A program made the position numbers and the translations under genes. From positions 1,054,001 through 1,118,000 of the forward strand of contig NZ_JACIET010000001.1 of NCBI RefSeq assembly GCF_014197015.1: a stretch of 64,000 bases of DNA, read 5' to 3'. Source of the stretch: Niveibacterium umoris. GTDB lineage: Bacteria > Pseudomonadota > Gammaproteobacteria > Burkholderiales > Rhodocyclaceae. Shown here one piece after another: positions 17,567 to 27,500 of the stretch. The first letter of the stretch is position 1; every line of letters begins with the position of its first letter. The notes beneath the pieces were generated by a model. The model saw only the letters and a program-made list of their open reading frames with translations. It made no database searches and was not told where the DNA came from.

Positions 17567-18106
17567 ATGTCGCGCATTCCGTCCCGCCTGCTTCCGCTGC
17601 TGCTCGGTTCCATGCTGTCCTGGGCCTCTATCGCCCACGCTGAAGAAGTCGTTGACCTGGGCACCAACGTGCCAGACGCCAAAACAGTATCTGAAGGCCT
17701 TTTCCCGGAAGACACCTGCAAGGAACTAGAAGCGAGCGGCTTCAAGTGCATGGGCTTCAAGCCGGCGGTCCGCTTCTCGCTGCCCGGCGCATCGTTCGCG
17801 CGCGGATCCGCCGAACTGAGCGAGCAACTGCGCAACCAGCTCGACGCATTTGCGGAAGTACTCAAGACAAAGACCGATACCAGCTACAAGATCGTCATCG
17901 AGGGCCACACCGACATCACCGGTTCGGACGCCCTCAACGAGAAACTCTCGTACAAGCGCGCCCAGGCGGTTCGCAACTATCTGATCGCCAAGGGCGCACA
18001 GCCCGGGCAGCTTGAAGCCGCGGGCCTCGGATCCAAAAAACTGCGCAAACCCGACGATCCCGCAGGTGCGGAAAACCGCCGGGTCGAGATCGGGCGCCAG
18101 AAGTAA
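17567..18106 (+). CDS. Small OmpA-family (OmpA C-terminal domain) protein
   Basis: The 179-residue product has a signal peptide (MSRIPSRLLPLLLGSMLSWA then SIAHA). A short cysteine-containing region follows (CKELEASGFKC), then an OmpA-like peptidoglycan-binding domain: FARGSAELSE, IEGHTDITGSDALNEKLSYK and ENRRVEI. There is no N-terminal beta-barrel and no lipobox, so it is probably a periplasmic protein anchored to peptidoglycan through the OmpA domain. The ATG is preceded by a GCAGGA site; the frame opens earlier inside fbp but that part is a shadow. It ends 3 bases from the convergent caspase-like gene. Confidence 0.85.
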   Translation: MSRIPSRLLPLLLGSMLSWASIAHAEEVVDLGTNVPDAKTVSEGLFPEDTCKELEASGFKCMGFKPAVRFSLPGASFARGSAELSEQLRNQLDAFAEVLKTKTDTSYKIVIEGHTDITGSDALNEKLSYKRAQAVRNYLIAKGAQPGQLEAAGLGSKKLRKPDDPAGAENRRVEIGRQK

Positions 18107-18109
18107 GCG

Positions 18110-19447
18110 CTATTTGCGCGAATTGTCGAGCGTGGGTGGCGGCGTAAAGCCGAGCGCCCGCGCCCGACCCTCGTAACGCGATGCGAGATGCGGCTGATCG
18201 GTCGCCCGATAGTGCAAGGCCAGTTCGTAGCTCGCAATACCGTTGCCTAGTTCCACGGCGAACTGCAACCATCCCTCCCAGCGCTTCAGATCCTGCGCCA
18301 AGCGGTGAGCCCCATTGCGATACATGCGTGCGATCCGCGCCGCCGCATCCTTGTCCCCTCGAGCGGCTTTGCCGAGTTCGCCTCGATACTCGTCGTCGCC
18401 GAGTTCAACAGCGAATGCGCTGCGAAACAGCTTTACATCCCGTGAATTGAGTGCCGTAGCCGCTTCGCGAGCGCCGTCGCGCGCCACGACCGCGCTCGCC
18501 GCAAATCGCCCATCGGGAAAGGCACGCAGGTAGGCATCGGTACGTCCGATCACGTCACCAGGCCAGTACGCCGCATTGATCTGATTCCATGCACTTTGCT
18601 CGTCTTCGGCCAGCGGAAGCGTCTCTGTTCCCAGCCCTAGTCGCATCCGGCTGCGGGTGTTCTCGGCAATGTACGGAACCTGCGCAATCTGCCGGATCGC
18701 GCGAACCGGATGGTTCTCCATCGTGCGGGTGACATCCGCCTTCACCATCCGGAAGAAGTCGGAGAACGACACGTCGTCTGGCGCCTGGTTCAGTACCTTG
18801 ACGAAGGAGCCCGTATAGAAGGTGTTCTGCGCCGGATCGACGGGAGAGATCGCAGGACGGCCCGCCCCGGTGGCGAACGCCACAAGCGCTCCGGGCGGTG
18901 CTTCGATCTGGTTGAGACCATCGGCGTCGCGCACGACCGAGGTTATGGACGTCCGGCAGGCGTCGATCACCGCCATCGTCAGCGCCTCCGGGCGTTGTGG
19001 CAACGCATCAAGCACGTCGCGCCGCAGTCTGACTGCCTGCCCAAGCAGATCTCGTGGCTTTCCCGCTGGATTCAAACCGGAGGACAGCAGAAGGTTCTCG
19101 GCTTCGGCCTGCACTCCGTGACCGGAAAAGAAGAACAGGGCAAGTGCAGTCGGGCCCGCAGCCCTCACCTTTTCCGCGAAGTCGCGAATCGCGGCGAGAA
19201 ATGCCGGCGTGATGAGGTCTGCGGCTGTCGTCACCTGGAACCCCCTGCGCTCAAGCGCGGAAGCCACATCCCTTACGTTCTTCGGGATTGGTGGCAAATC
19301 AAACGGATCTGGATAGCTGCGATTCCCGATTACCAGCGCGAGTCGCTGCTGTCCCTGCACCGCCCCGATTCGCGTCGCGGCGGCAAGCAGCGGCAAGGCG
19401 AGAAATTGTCGTCGGGAAATAGGGTTTCTGACGCGGCCGCTGCTCAT
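18110..19447 (-). CDS. Caspase-fold (peptidase C14 / metacaspase-like) protein with Tat-type leader
   Basis: The 445-residue product starts with a twin-arginine-like leader (SRRQFL at 11-16, then LALPLLAAA), so export by Tat is likely. A caspase/metacaspase domain follows: LALVIGNRSY, catalytic FFFSGHGVQ (His110) and VIDACRTS (Cys164). The C-terminal third has alpha-helical segments resembling Sel1/TPR-type units, for example ARIARMYRNG and ASYELALHYR. Bacterial proteins of this group cleave after basic residues or act as scaffolds; the substrate here is unknown. GGAG lies a few bases before the ATG. It is divergent from the TpsB gene and convergent with the OmpA-like gene. Confidence 0.85.
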   Translation of the reverse strand: MSSGRVRNPISRRQFLALPLLAAATRIGAVQGQQRLALVIGNRSYPDPFDLPPIPKNVRDVASALERRGFQVTTAADLITPAFLAAIRDFAEKVRAAGPTALALFFFSGHGVQAEAENLLLSSGLNPAGKPRDLLGQAVRLRRDVLDALPQRPEALTMAVIDACRTSITSVVRDADGLNQIEAPPGALVAFATGAGRPAISPVDPAQNTFYTGSFVKVLNQAPDDVSFSDFFRMVKADVTRTMENHPVRAIRQIAQVPYIAENTRSRMRLGLGTETLPLAEDEQSAWNQINAAYWPGDVIGRTDAYLRAFPDGRFAASAVVARDGAREAATALNSRDVKLFRSAFAVELGDDEYRGELGKAARGDKDAAARIARMYRNGAHRLAQDLKRWEGWLQFAVELGNGIASYELALHYRATDQPHLASRYEGRARALGFTPPPTLDNSRK

Positions 19448-19733
19448 GGGGGCTCCGATTCTGGATTCGGCTGGATTGTACGGCCGGCACGCGCGCTTCC
19501 GTCACGGGGTGCCGCTGGGAAGCCCATATTCTTTCAGGGTGCGACGCGCTGCACACACAGCGTCGCTTGCAGACGGCATACTTGCGGTTCCCGTCCGGCA
19601 ATAGGGGCCGAGTGCGGCGGCATGCATAGCGCGGTTTCAGATGCGCTAACAGAGATGGCGTTGCGGGCGGAAGTGCCGCGTAGCGCCCTCCCGCACGCGT
19701 CCCGAGTGAGACCCCCAGCAAAGAGGTAGAACG
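19448..19733. promoter_or_regulatory. Divergent intergenic region, caspase-like gene / tpsB
   Basis: These 286 bases separate two divergently read genes and should contain both promoters. The tpsB ribosome-binding site AAGAGGT is at the right end. I could not identify a convincing -35/-10 pair or operator. Confidence 0.4.
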
Positions 19734-21494
19734 TTGACGCTCGCCCAACCGCTGTGCCCCGAACACTGGAAATATAGTCTGCGGCACGCAGATTCGTTGC
19801 GCGTCATGCGGCTGGTTGCCGCGAGTCTGGCTTTCTGTTGCGTTCCACAGAGTTTCGCGCAGACGCCTCGCGTGGTCCCCAAAGTGGAGGAGTTGAAGCG
19901 GGACATCGAACAAGCGGCACCCAGTCGCGACCAGGCGGCGCCGCTCCCGGACCGGTCGTCACCGCCGCCACGAGAATTGGGCAAACCGGCCGACGAAGTG
20001 CGTATCGACATCCGCGCGTTTCGTGTGACGGGCCTTTCAGAGGCCGATCCGGCAAAACTCGAAGCGCTGCTCGCGCGGTTTGCCGGCCCTCAGCGCAGCT
20101 ATGAAGATCTTTCCAATGCGGCCGCCGCCGCAACCGAGTACCTGCAAAGCGAACTTGGTTACTACCTCGGGTACGCCTACCTGCCCGAGCAGTCGCCGAG
20201 CGATGGAACGGTCGAGATCGCAGTGCTTGAGGGACGCCTGGACCAGATCAAGCTTGCCTGGAATCCGAAGAGCCTGATCAGGCGCGAGGTTCTTGAAAGT
20301 CACCTGCAAGCGATCAAACCGGGCGAAATCCTTCGGGTGAAGGACGTCGAACGTATGGTCTTCCTGATGAACGACCTGCTCGGCGGCAACGCGCGCTTTG
20401 AGGTCATGGCCGGTCGAACTCCCGGTACTGCGACCCTGGTCGTGACCCCCGAACCCGATGCTCGGCTGGGCGCGCAGCTTACCTTCGACAACATCGGCTC
20501 GCGTTACTCGGGGGAATACCGTGCCAGCGTCGGCGGATCTCTGATGAGCCCCTTCGGAATCGGAGATGGGTTATCGCTCAACGGTGTCGTCTCTCAAACC
20601 GGGGGGCTTGCGTTTGCGCTGGCCAACTACACCGTGCCGGTCAGTCGCTATGGACTCAAGCTGGGCCTCTCGGTGTCTTACCTGAAGTATCAGCTCAACG
20701 AGGACGATTTCCCGCTCGGGCTCAACGGCACGACTACCGCCTACTCCGCCTTCGGTCTCTATCCGCTGATCCGCGGCCGCAACCTGAACGTGTTCCTGCA
20801 ACTCGGTACCGATCTGAAAGACTTCGTCGACAATCAGAGCGGGCTGTCGATCGAGAACCGGAAACGCACGAAGCTTGGCTGGACCGGCGTGGTCGGAGAT
20901 GGTCGCGACCAGTTTGCCGGCGGCGGCATCAACTCGTTCTCTGCGCTGTGGAGCCAGGGGACGGTCACGCCCGACAACCCGGCGAACGGACTTGACAACG
21001 ACCACCGCTTTTCGAAGCTCGCCCTATCCGCGTCGCGCTTGCAGGCGATTTTGCCCAACCGTGTGCTCCTGTTCGCCCGATACAACGGTCAGCTCGCGTT
21101 TGCGAATCTCGATTCGACCGAACGATTCGGCCTCGGCGGCGAGTCCGGGGTGCGGGCCTATGCCCCGGGAGAAGGCGCCGGCGATAACGGACACATCGGC
21201 ACGCTCGAGTTTCGCCTCCTGCCACCGGCGCAATGGTTCGACGCAGCCCGGGAAATATCGGTTTCAGTCTTCGGAGACTGGGGCTACGCTCAATTACGAC
21301 ACGATGCGTCGAAGCAACCCAGAGATTTCGACAACTCTGTCTATATCGCAGGCGTAGGCCTCGGATTCAACTGGGAAAGTCCCCGCCGATTCACGCTCCG
21401 GAGTTCGGTCGCGTGGCGCACGACGGGGCGTGGAGTCAGCGATTCCGGTGACCGTGTACCGCGGATCTACTTTGTCGCAAACCAGTCCTTCTGA
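19734..21494 (+). CDS. TpsB outer-membrane transporter (ShlB/FhaC/HecB family)
   Basis: This is the pore of a two-partner secretion system; it moves the downstream TpsA across the outer membrane. The 586-residue product has a secretion leader, a proline-rich linker helix, two POTRA-type domains (FRVTGLSEADPAKLEAL; LEGRLDQIKLAW; IKPGEILRVKDVERMVFLMN) and a 16-strand-type barrel region. The barrel includes the FhaC motif region GLGGESGVRAYAPGE, here VRAY where VRGY is common, and it ends in Phe (NQSF). A TTG start at 19734 has a good AAGAGG site. An ATG at 19806 gives a cleaner signal peptide (MRLVAASLAFCCVPQSFAQ) but a poor site. Two bases separate its stop from the tpsA frame. Confidence 0.92.
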   Translation: MTLAQPLCPEHWKYSLRHADSLRVMRLVAASLAFCCVPQSFAQTPRVVPKVEELKRDIEQAAPSRDQAAPLPDRSSPPPRELGKPADEVRIDIRAFRVTGLSEADPAKLEALLARFAGPQRSYEDLSNAAAAATEYLQSELGYYLGYAYLPEQSPSDGTVEIAVLEGRLDQIKLAWNPKSLIRREVLESHLQAIKPGEILRVKDVERMVFLMNDLLGGNARFEVMAGRTPGTATLVVTPEPDARLGAQLTFDNIGSRYSGEYRASVGGSLMSPFGIGDGLSLNGVVSQTGGLAFALANYTVPVSRYGLKLGLSVSYLKYQLNEDDFPLGLNGTTTAYSAFGLYPLIRGRNLNVFLQLGTDLKDFVDNQSGLSIENRKRTKLGWTGVVGDGRDQFAGGGINSFSALWSQGTVTPDNPANGLDNDHRFSKLALSASRLQAILPNRVLLFARYNGQLAFANLDSTERFGLGGESGVRAYAPGEGAGDNGHIGTLEFRLLPPAQWFDAAREISVSVFGDWGYAQLRHDASKQPRDFDNSVYIAGVGLGFNWESPRRFTLRSSVAWRTTGRGVSDSGDRVPRIYFVANQSF

Positions 21495-21526
21495 ATTTGG
21501 CGTCACGCCTGACAGGATCCTCGCCA

Positions 21527-24500
21527 ATGGCACGCTCCACGACACTTCCCGCCCCGAATCTGCGACGCCGCAATCCGACGCTGGCTGCCGCGCTTGCCCT
21601 CGCGCTTTTCGGCGCCCCGCTGGCCTTCGCCCTGCCGACCAATCCGGTCGTCGAGCACGGCAAGGTGAAGATCCAGAGCCCCGCTCCCAATGCATTGAAC
21701 GTGGCGCAGACCAGTGACCGCGCCATCATCAACTGGAGCACGTTCAACATCGGCAGCGGCGAGCGGGTGGAGTTCGCCCAGCCCTCTTCGAGTTCCATTG
21801 TCCTCAACCGGGTGCTGGGCATGGATCCGAGCCGGTTGCTGGGCGACATCAAGGCCAACGGTCGCGTCTTCCTTGTGAACCCAAACGGCATTGTGTTTGG
21901 GCGGGACGCCCGGGTCGACGTGGGTGGGCTGGTCGCTTCGACCCTGTCTCTTGGCAGCGACGACTTTCTCGCCGATCGCTTCCGCTTCCGCGCTCCGGGC
22001 ACCCCTGGCGCGATCCGTAACGAAGGCAGCATCACTGCGGGCGCTCACGGTATCGCGCTGATCGCACCGGAGATCGAGAATCGCGGGACGCTGGCAGCCG
22101 ATGGCGCACAGGTCGGGCTCGTCGCCGGCAACTCCGTGCTGGTGGACGTGGAAGGCGACGGACTGATGCACTTTCGCATCGACGAAGGCAGCCTTGCGCC
22201 ACGCGTCGATCAACTTGGGCGCATCCAGACCGACGGCGGCAGCGTCTCGATCCAGGCGCGCGCCCGTGGCGCATTCGCAGACACCGTGCTGAACATGGAA
22301 GGTGTGGTGCAGGCGCGTGCCCTTGGCGCGCAGGCCGGGAAGATCGTACTGGACGGCGGCCCGGCCGGCATCACCCGCGTCGCCGGTGCGCTGGACGCCG
22401 GCAGCGCTCGCTCGGATGGCGGTCAGATCACCGTGACCGGCGAGAAAGTCTTGATCGACGCCGGTGCGCGTCTGGACGCTTCGGGCGCCAACGGCGGGCG
22501 GATTGCTCTTGGGGGCGGTGCGCAGGGCCGTGACACGACGATCCCTAATGCAGACCAGCTCCATGTTGCGTCCGGGGCCTCAATTACCGCGCAAGGCGGG
22601 GGTGCCGGACAGGGCGGGAACATCGTGCTGTGGTCGAACCGAAACACGGTCGTGGCCGGTGCGATATCAACCCGAGGTGGCAAAGGCGGCTTCATCGAGA
22701 CGTCGTCCGCTGGCGGGCTCGATCTGCGCGTCGCACCGGATGCAGGGGTCGGCGGATCGTGGCTGATTGATCCCTACGACGTCGAGATCGTCAAAGGCGC
22801 AAGCAGCAACATCACCGTTACGCCGTCGCCACCTTCCCCCCCGACTGCCTTCACTCCCAACGCAAGCGGCGCCAAACTTGATGTGGACGTGCTGGACGCT
22901 GCGCTTGCGGGCGGAGCAAACGTCACGGTGACTACCTCTGCTGCTGGCGCGGAAGCGGGTGACATCACCCTGAAAACCGATCTCAAATACAGCAATGCCG
23001 GAAACAACAGCCTGACCCTGCATGCCGATCGGAACATCATTCTGAATGGGCAGATCCTGCCCAAGGCGTCCACGTCGGCAGACCGCCTGAACCTGATTCT
23101 CCAGCCCGGCGGCTCCGGCGAGATCCAGTTGCAAAACGGCACCATCGATCTGGGCCTCGGCGGCTTTACTGCCAGCGGTACCGTCAAATTGATGGCACCG
23201 GTCACACTCAACGCGGCGACAGCGAATTTTGGTGCCGTGTACGGCGCCAACACACTCACAGTCACCGCAACCGGCCCTGTCAGCTTCTCTGGAACTGTAG
23301 GGGCGGGAACCGGAGGGGCGCTGAGCAGCCTCAACGTGTCCGCGAGCACAATCAGCAGCAGCGCCGGCATCGTGACGACCGGGGCAACGACGCTGACCGG
23401 CGCGACCACCCTGAACGGTGCCTACACGACTACGAATGCGAACTTCCGTGTCAACGGAGCAAGCACTCTCGGAAGCGATGTCGATGTTGCAACCGGTAGC
23501 GGAACGATCACCTTCAGCGGCACGGTGGACGGCAGCCACACCCTCCAGACCACATCAAGTGCCGGGACGAGCTTTACCGCTGCCGTTGGCGGCGCCTCGC
23601 AACTGTCGAGCGTCCAGGTGACTGGGCCGGTCACGGCTGGCGGCGTCAATAGCAGCGGTGGAATCCTGTTCAATGGCACCGCCCGCCTCTCTGGCGGATA
23701 CAACACGACGAACACGTCGATGATGGTCAACGGCGCGACGCAACTGGCCGGCGATGTTTTCATCGTAACCGGTAGCGGCGCCGTAAGCTTCGGCAGTTCC
23801 ATCGACGGTGCGCATGTCTTCGAGACCACCACAACCGGCACAACGACTCTCAGCGGGCCAGTAGGCAGCTCTACTCGTCCCAATACGGTAATCGTGAACG
23901 GCCCTGTCATCGCCGGCGCAGTCGCCACGTCAGGCGCGATTTCCTTCCGCGACATTGCGTTGCTAAGTGGGGCCTACAGCACATCGGGTGGCGCCTTTTC
24001 GGTGGATGGCGCGACGACCCTGGGTGCTGACAGCTCTGTTACCTCCGGTGCGGGAACGATCAGCTTCAAGGCCTCGGTAGACGGCGCACACAGCCTGTCG
24101 ACTACTTCCACTGCCGGCACCACGTTTTCGGCCGCGGTGGGGACTAGCGCGCCACTGAGCAGCCTCACAGTTACGGGACCAGCGACTGCCGGCAACATCG
24201 CAACAACTGGCGCAATCACCTTCAACGGAAGCGCGATACTAGGTGGTACTTACACCACGTCCGGCGGCGCGTTCAACACAACTGGCGCAATCACGCTCGG
24301 CGCCGCGACGGCGATATCAACCGGATCGGGCGCAATCACATTGGGTGGCGCCGTGGATGGCGCGCAAACGCTGTCCCTTTCCAGTTCGGGGACTACCACG
24401 CTTTCGGGGCAGATAGGGGGTACGAGTCCTCTGGTGAGTCTAACGACCGATGCCGGGGGCAGCACGCTCATCGACGTTTCGGGTTTAAGTTACCCCACTC

Positions 24501-27500
24501 AAGCCACGATCTCCACAACCGGCAATCAGACCTTCAACGACGCAGTCTCTATTGCGCAACCGACGCTGCTCAAAAGCACCGGTGGTGTCATCAGTTACGC
24601 GTCGATGACAACCGACGGAAACGGGCTCGCTGTGCGAGACACCGCGAATCCATGCGATCTCATGTCCGGAGCATTCTCGACATCTGGCTCGCTGCCCTGC
24701 CTCGCCCTGCAAGGCGCTACAACGCTGACGGCAACGGCGCCGCTTACGCTCTCCGGAACGATTGACGGTGCGTATGCACTGACGGTCGGAGGCAGTTTCA
24801 CCAAGGTTTTTGCTGCGCCCATTGGCAGCACCACGCCCCTCGCGAGTCTTGATGTCACCGGCACTGGCGTTGCGCAACTCGGCAGTATCCGCACGAATGG
24901 CCCGATCACATTAGCCAGCCCGATGCAGTTGGCGGGCTCATACGCAACGGGTGGCGGCAGCTTTACCACCACGACCTCGGGGGTCACGACGCTTTCTGCA
25001 GATACTGAGGTGCATGCTGCAGGTGGAGCGATCACGCTGTCCGGCACCATGAACGGCGCGAGAAATCTCCTCCTGGACACGAGTGGCGTCACCCGCCTGG
25101 AAGCCGCCATTGGTGCCACGACGCCGCTGGCGAGCCTGACGACTGACGCATCCGGGGCGACCGTGCTAGCAATAAGGGGGATGAGTTATCCCGCCACACC
25201 CTCAGTGACGACCTCAGGCAATCAGATCTACAACGATGCGGTCACTCTTGAGCAGCCAACCTTCCTCAAGACCACGGCGGGCACGATCCTCTTCCCGTCT
25301 GGGCTGAGTACCGCCGGGTTCGGGTTCGCAACTCGCAGCGGCGCCACTGGTTGCGACGGACTCGCAGGGACCCTACCGGCTGTCGGCACCCTGCCCTGTC
25401 TTGATTTGCTGGGGCCGGTCACGCTAAACGCCGGTTCAGCGCTGACCTTCTCTGGCACTGTAAATGGTGCTCATGCGCTGGTGGTGACGGGCAATGCCAA
25501 CAAGACTTTCGCCGCATCCGTCGGTGGATCTACTCCGCTCGCATCTCTGACCACTACAGGAACAGGCCTCACCTCACTGCGGGGTGTTGCGACAAGCGGC
25601 ACAATTACGATTGGCGACGCGGCTGCGCTGAACGGCAGCATCGTCACAACTGGGGGTGGATTCACGGCCGGGGGGGTGACGACACTCGCTGGCGACGCAT
25701 CAATCACGACCGGTAGCGGCAGTATTGCCTTTGCTGGGTCGGTCGACGGCGCGCACGCGCTAACGACCAGCAGTTTTGGCTCAACCCAATTCACCGGCGT
25801 CGTGGGTGGAACAACCCCGCTCACCGCCCTGAGCTCTAGCGGCGGCAGCATCACGGCGACGCAGTCGATTTCGACCACCGGTGCGGTGACCCTGAGCGGG
25901 AGCACGGTCAACGCATCCGGCATCACTGCCGGTGGCCCGATCACTCTGAATGGCCCGGCGTTCATCAAGGGCACCTTCACCACGTCGAACAACGCGTTCA
26001 ACGCCAGCAACGCGGTTCAACTCGCAGGCGATGCCACGATCTCGACCGGCAGCGGCTCGATTCTTTTTGCGTCCACCGTCGATGGCCCGCATAGTCTGAA
26101 CACCGCGTCGAGCGGCTCAAGCAGCTTCTCCGCGGCGATCGGCGGCACGGCCCCGCTGACCAGCTTTTCTGCCAGCGGCCCGGTCAGCGTCGGAAACGTG
26201 CGCACCACCGGCCTGCTCTCCTTCAGCGGCCCAACGACGCTGGCTGGCACCTATTCCACGACCAGCGGCAACTTCACTGTCAGTGGCGCTGCCACCCTGG
26301 GCGCCGACGTCTCGGTCAGCAGTGGTGGAGCGATCAGCTTTGGCGACCACCTGGACGGCGCGCACAACCTCGCACTGAACGCCCCCGGCGCGATCAACTT
26401 TACGCAATCGATTGGGGCAAGCACGCCGCTCACCACGCTGAACGTCACCGGTGCCGCCGTCTCGTCAGCACTGCCTGTGCATGCGAGCGGCGCGGTCACT
26501 CTGACAGCGGCCACCCTATCGCTCGCGGGTATCGATGCCGGGGGGCCGGTCAATCTGGTTGGCGCCAGCAGCCTGAGCGGCGCCTACACGACAACGAATG
26601 CCGACGTCACGCTCAATGGCGCTGCCTCTCTCACCGGTGCGACTTCAATCTCAACCGGTGGCGGGGCAATTGCCTTCCTTTCTTCGCTCGACGGCGCCCA
26701 TGCGCTGACGACGTCCTCGACAAGAGGAACACGCTTTGTCGGGCCGCTTGGCAGCGCAACCCGCTTGACAAGCGTCTCGGTCACCGGACCGGTCGAGATC
26801 CACAGCGCTTCGACGACGGGCAATTTCACTGTCTCCGGTCCCGCGCTAATCGGCGGCGCCCTGGACCTGACAAGCGGCTCACTTTCGGTCGGCGGCGCAA
26901 CGCGCCTGCTTGCCGACACGTCCGTACGGGCGCACGCGGGCAGCGCGGCGTTCACCGGCGCGGTAGACGGCGCGAGCACCCTGACCGTCCTGTCAGCCAG
27001 CGGCGCAACGTTTGGCGCACCGGTCGGAGCCTCATCCGCACTCAATGGCTTGTCGGTCACCGGTCCCGCCAATCTCGCCGACGTCAGCACCCACGGCGAT
27101 GTCACGGTCGCCGGCCCGGCAGTGCTCGGCGGTAACTACCTGACCAGCGGCGGCGACTTCCGCATGAGCGGCGCAACAACGCTCTTGCGCGACACCAGTA
27201 TCGAAACTGGCGTCGGCGCCATCGCGCTGTCCGGAAACATTGACGGCGCGCATAGCCTCACCGTGAGCAACACCGGAACGAGCACTTTCGGCGGGCAACT
27301 CGGCTCGACCTTCGCGCTTGCCACACTGTCCGTCAACGCCGGCACGCTCCAGATCACGGGTGATACACACAGTAGCGGCGACGTCGCGCTGAGCGCTTCA
27401 GGGCTTGTCATCAATGGCATCAGTGCCGGAGGCGCGATCAGCCTCAGCGGCCCGTCCACGCTGAGCGGCCATTTCAGCACCGCGAACCGTAGCTTGACCA

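Noticed and set aside
18100-18125. Short GCGC...GCGC inverted repeat between the convergent OmpA-like and caspase-like genes
   Set aside because: Only 4 bp of palindromic sequence; not a credible terminator.
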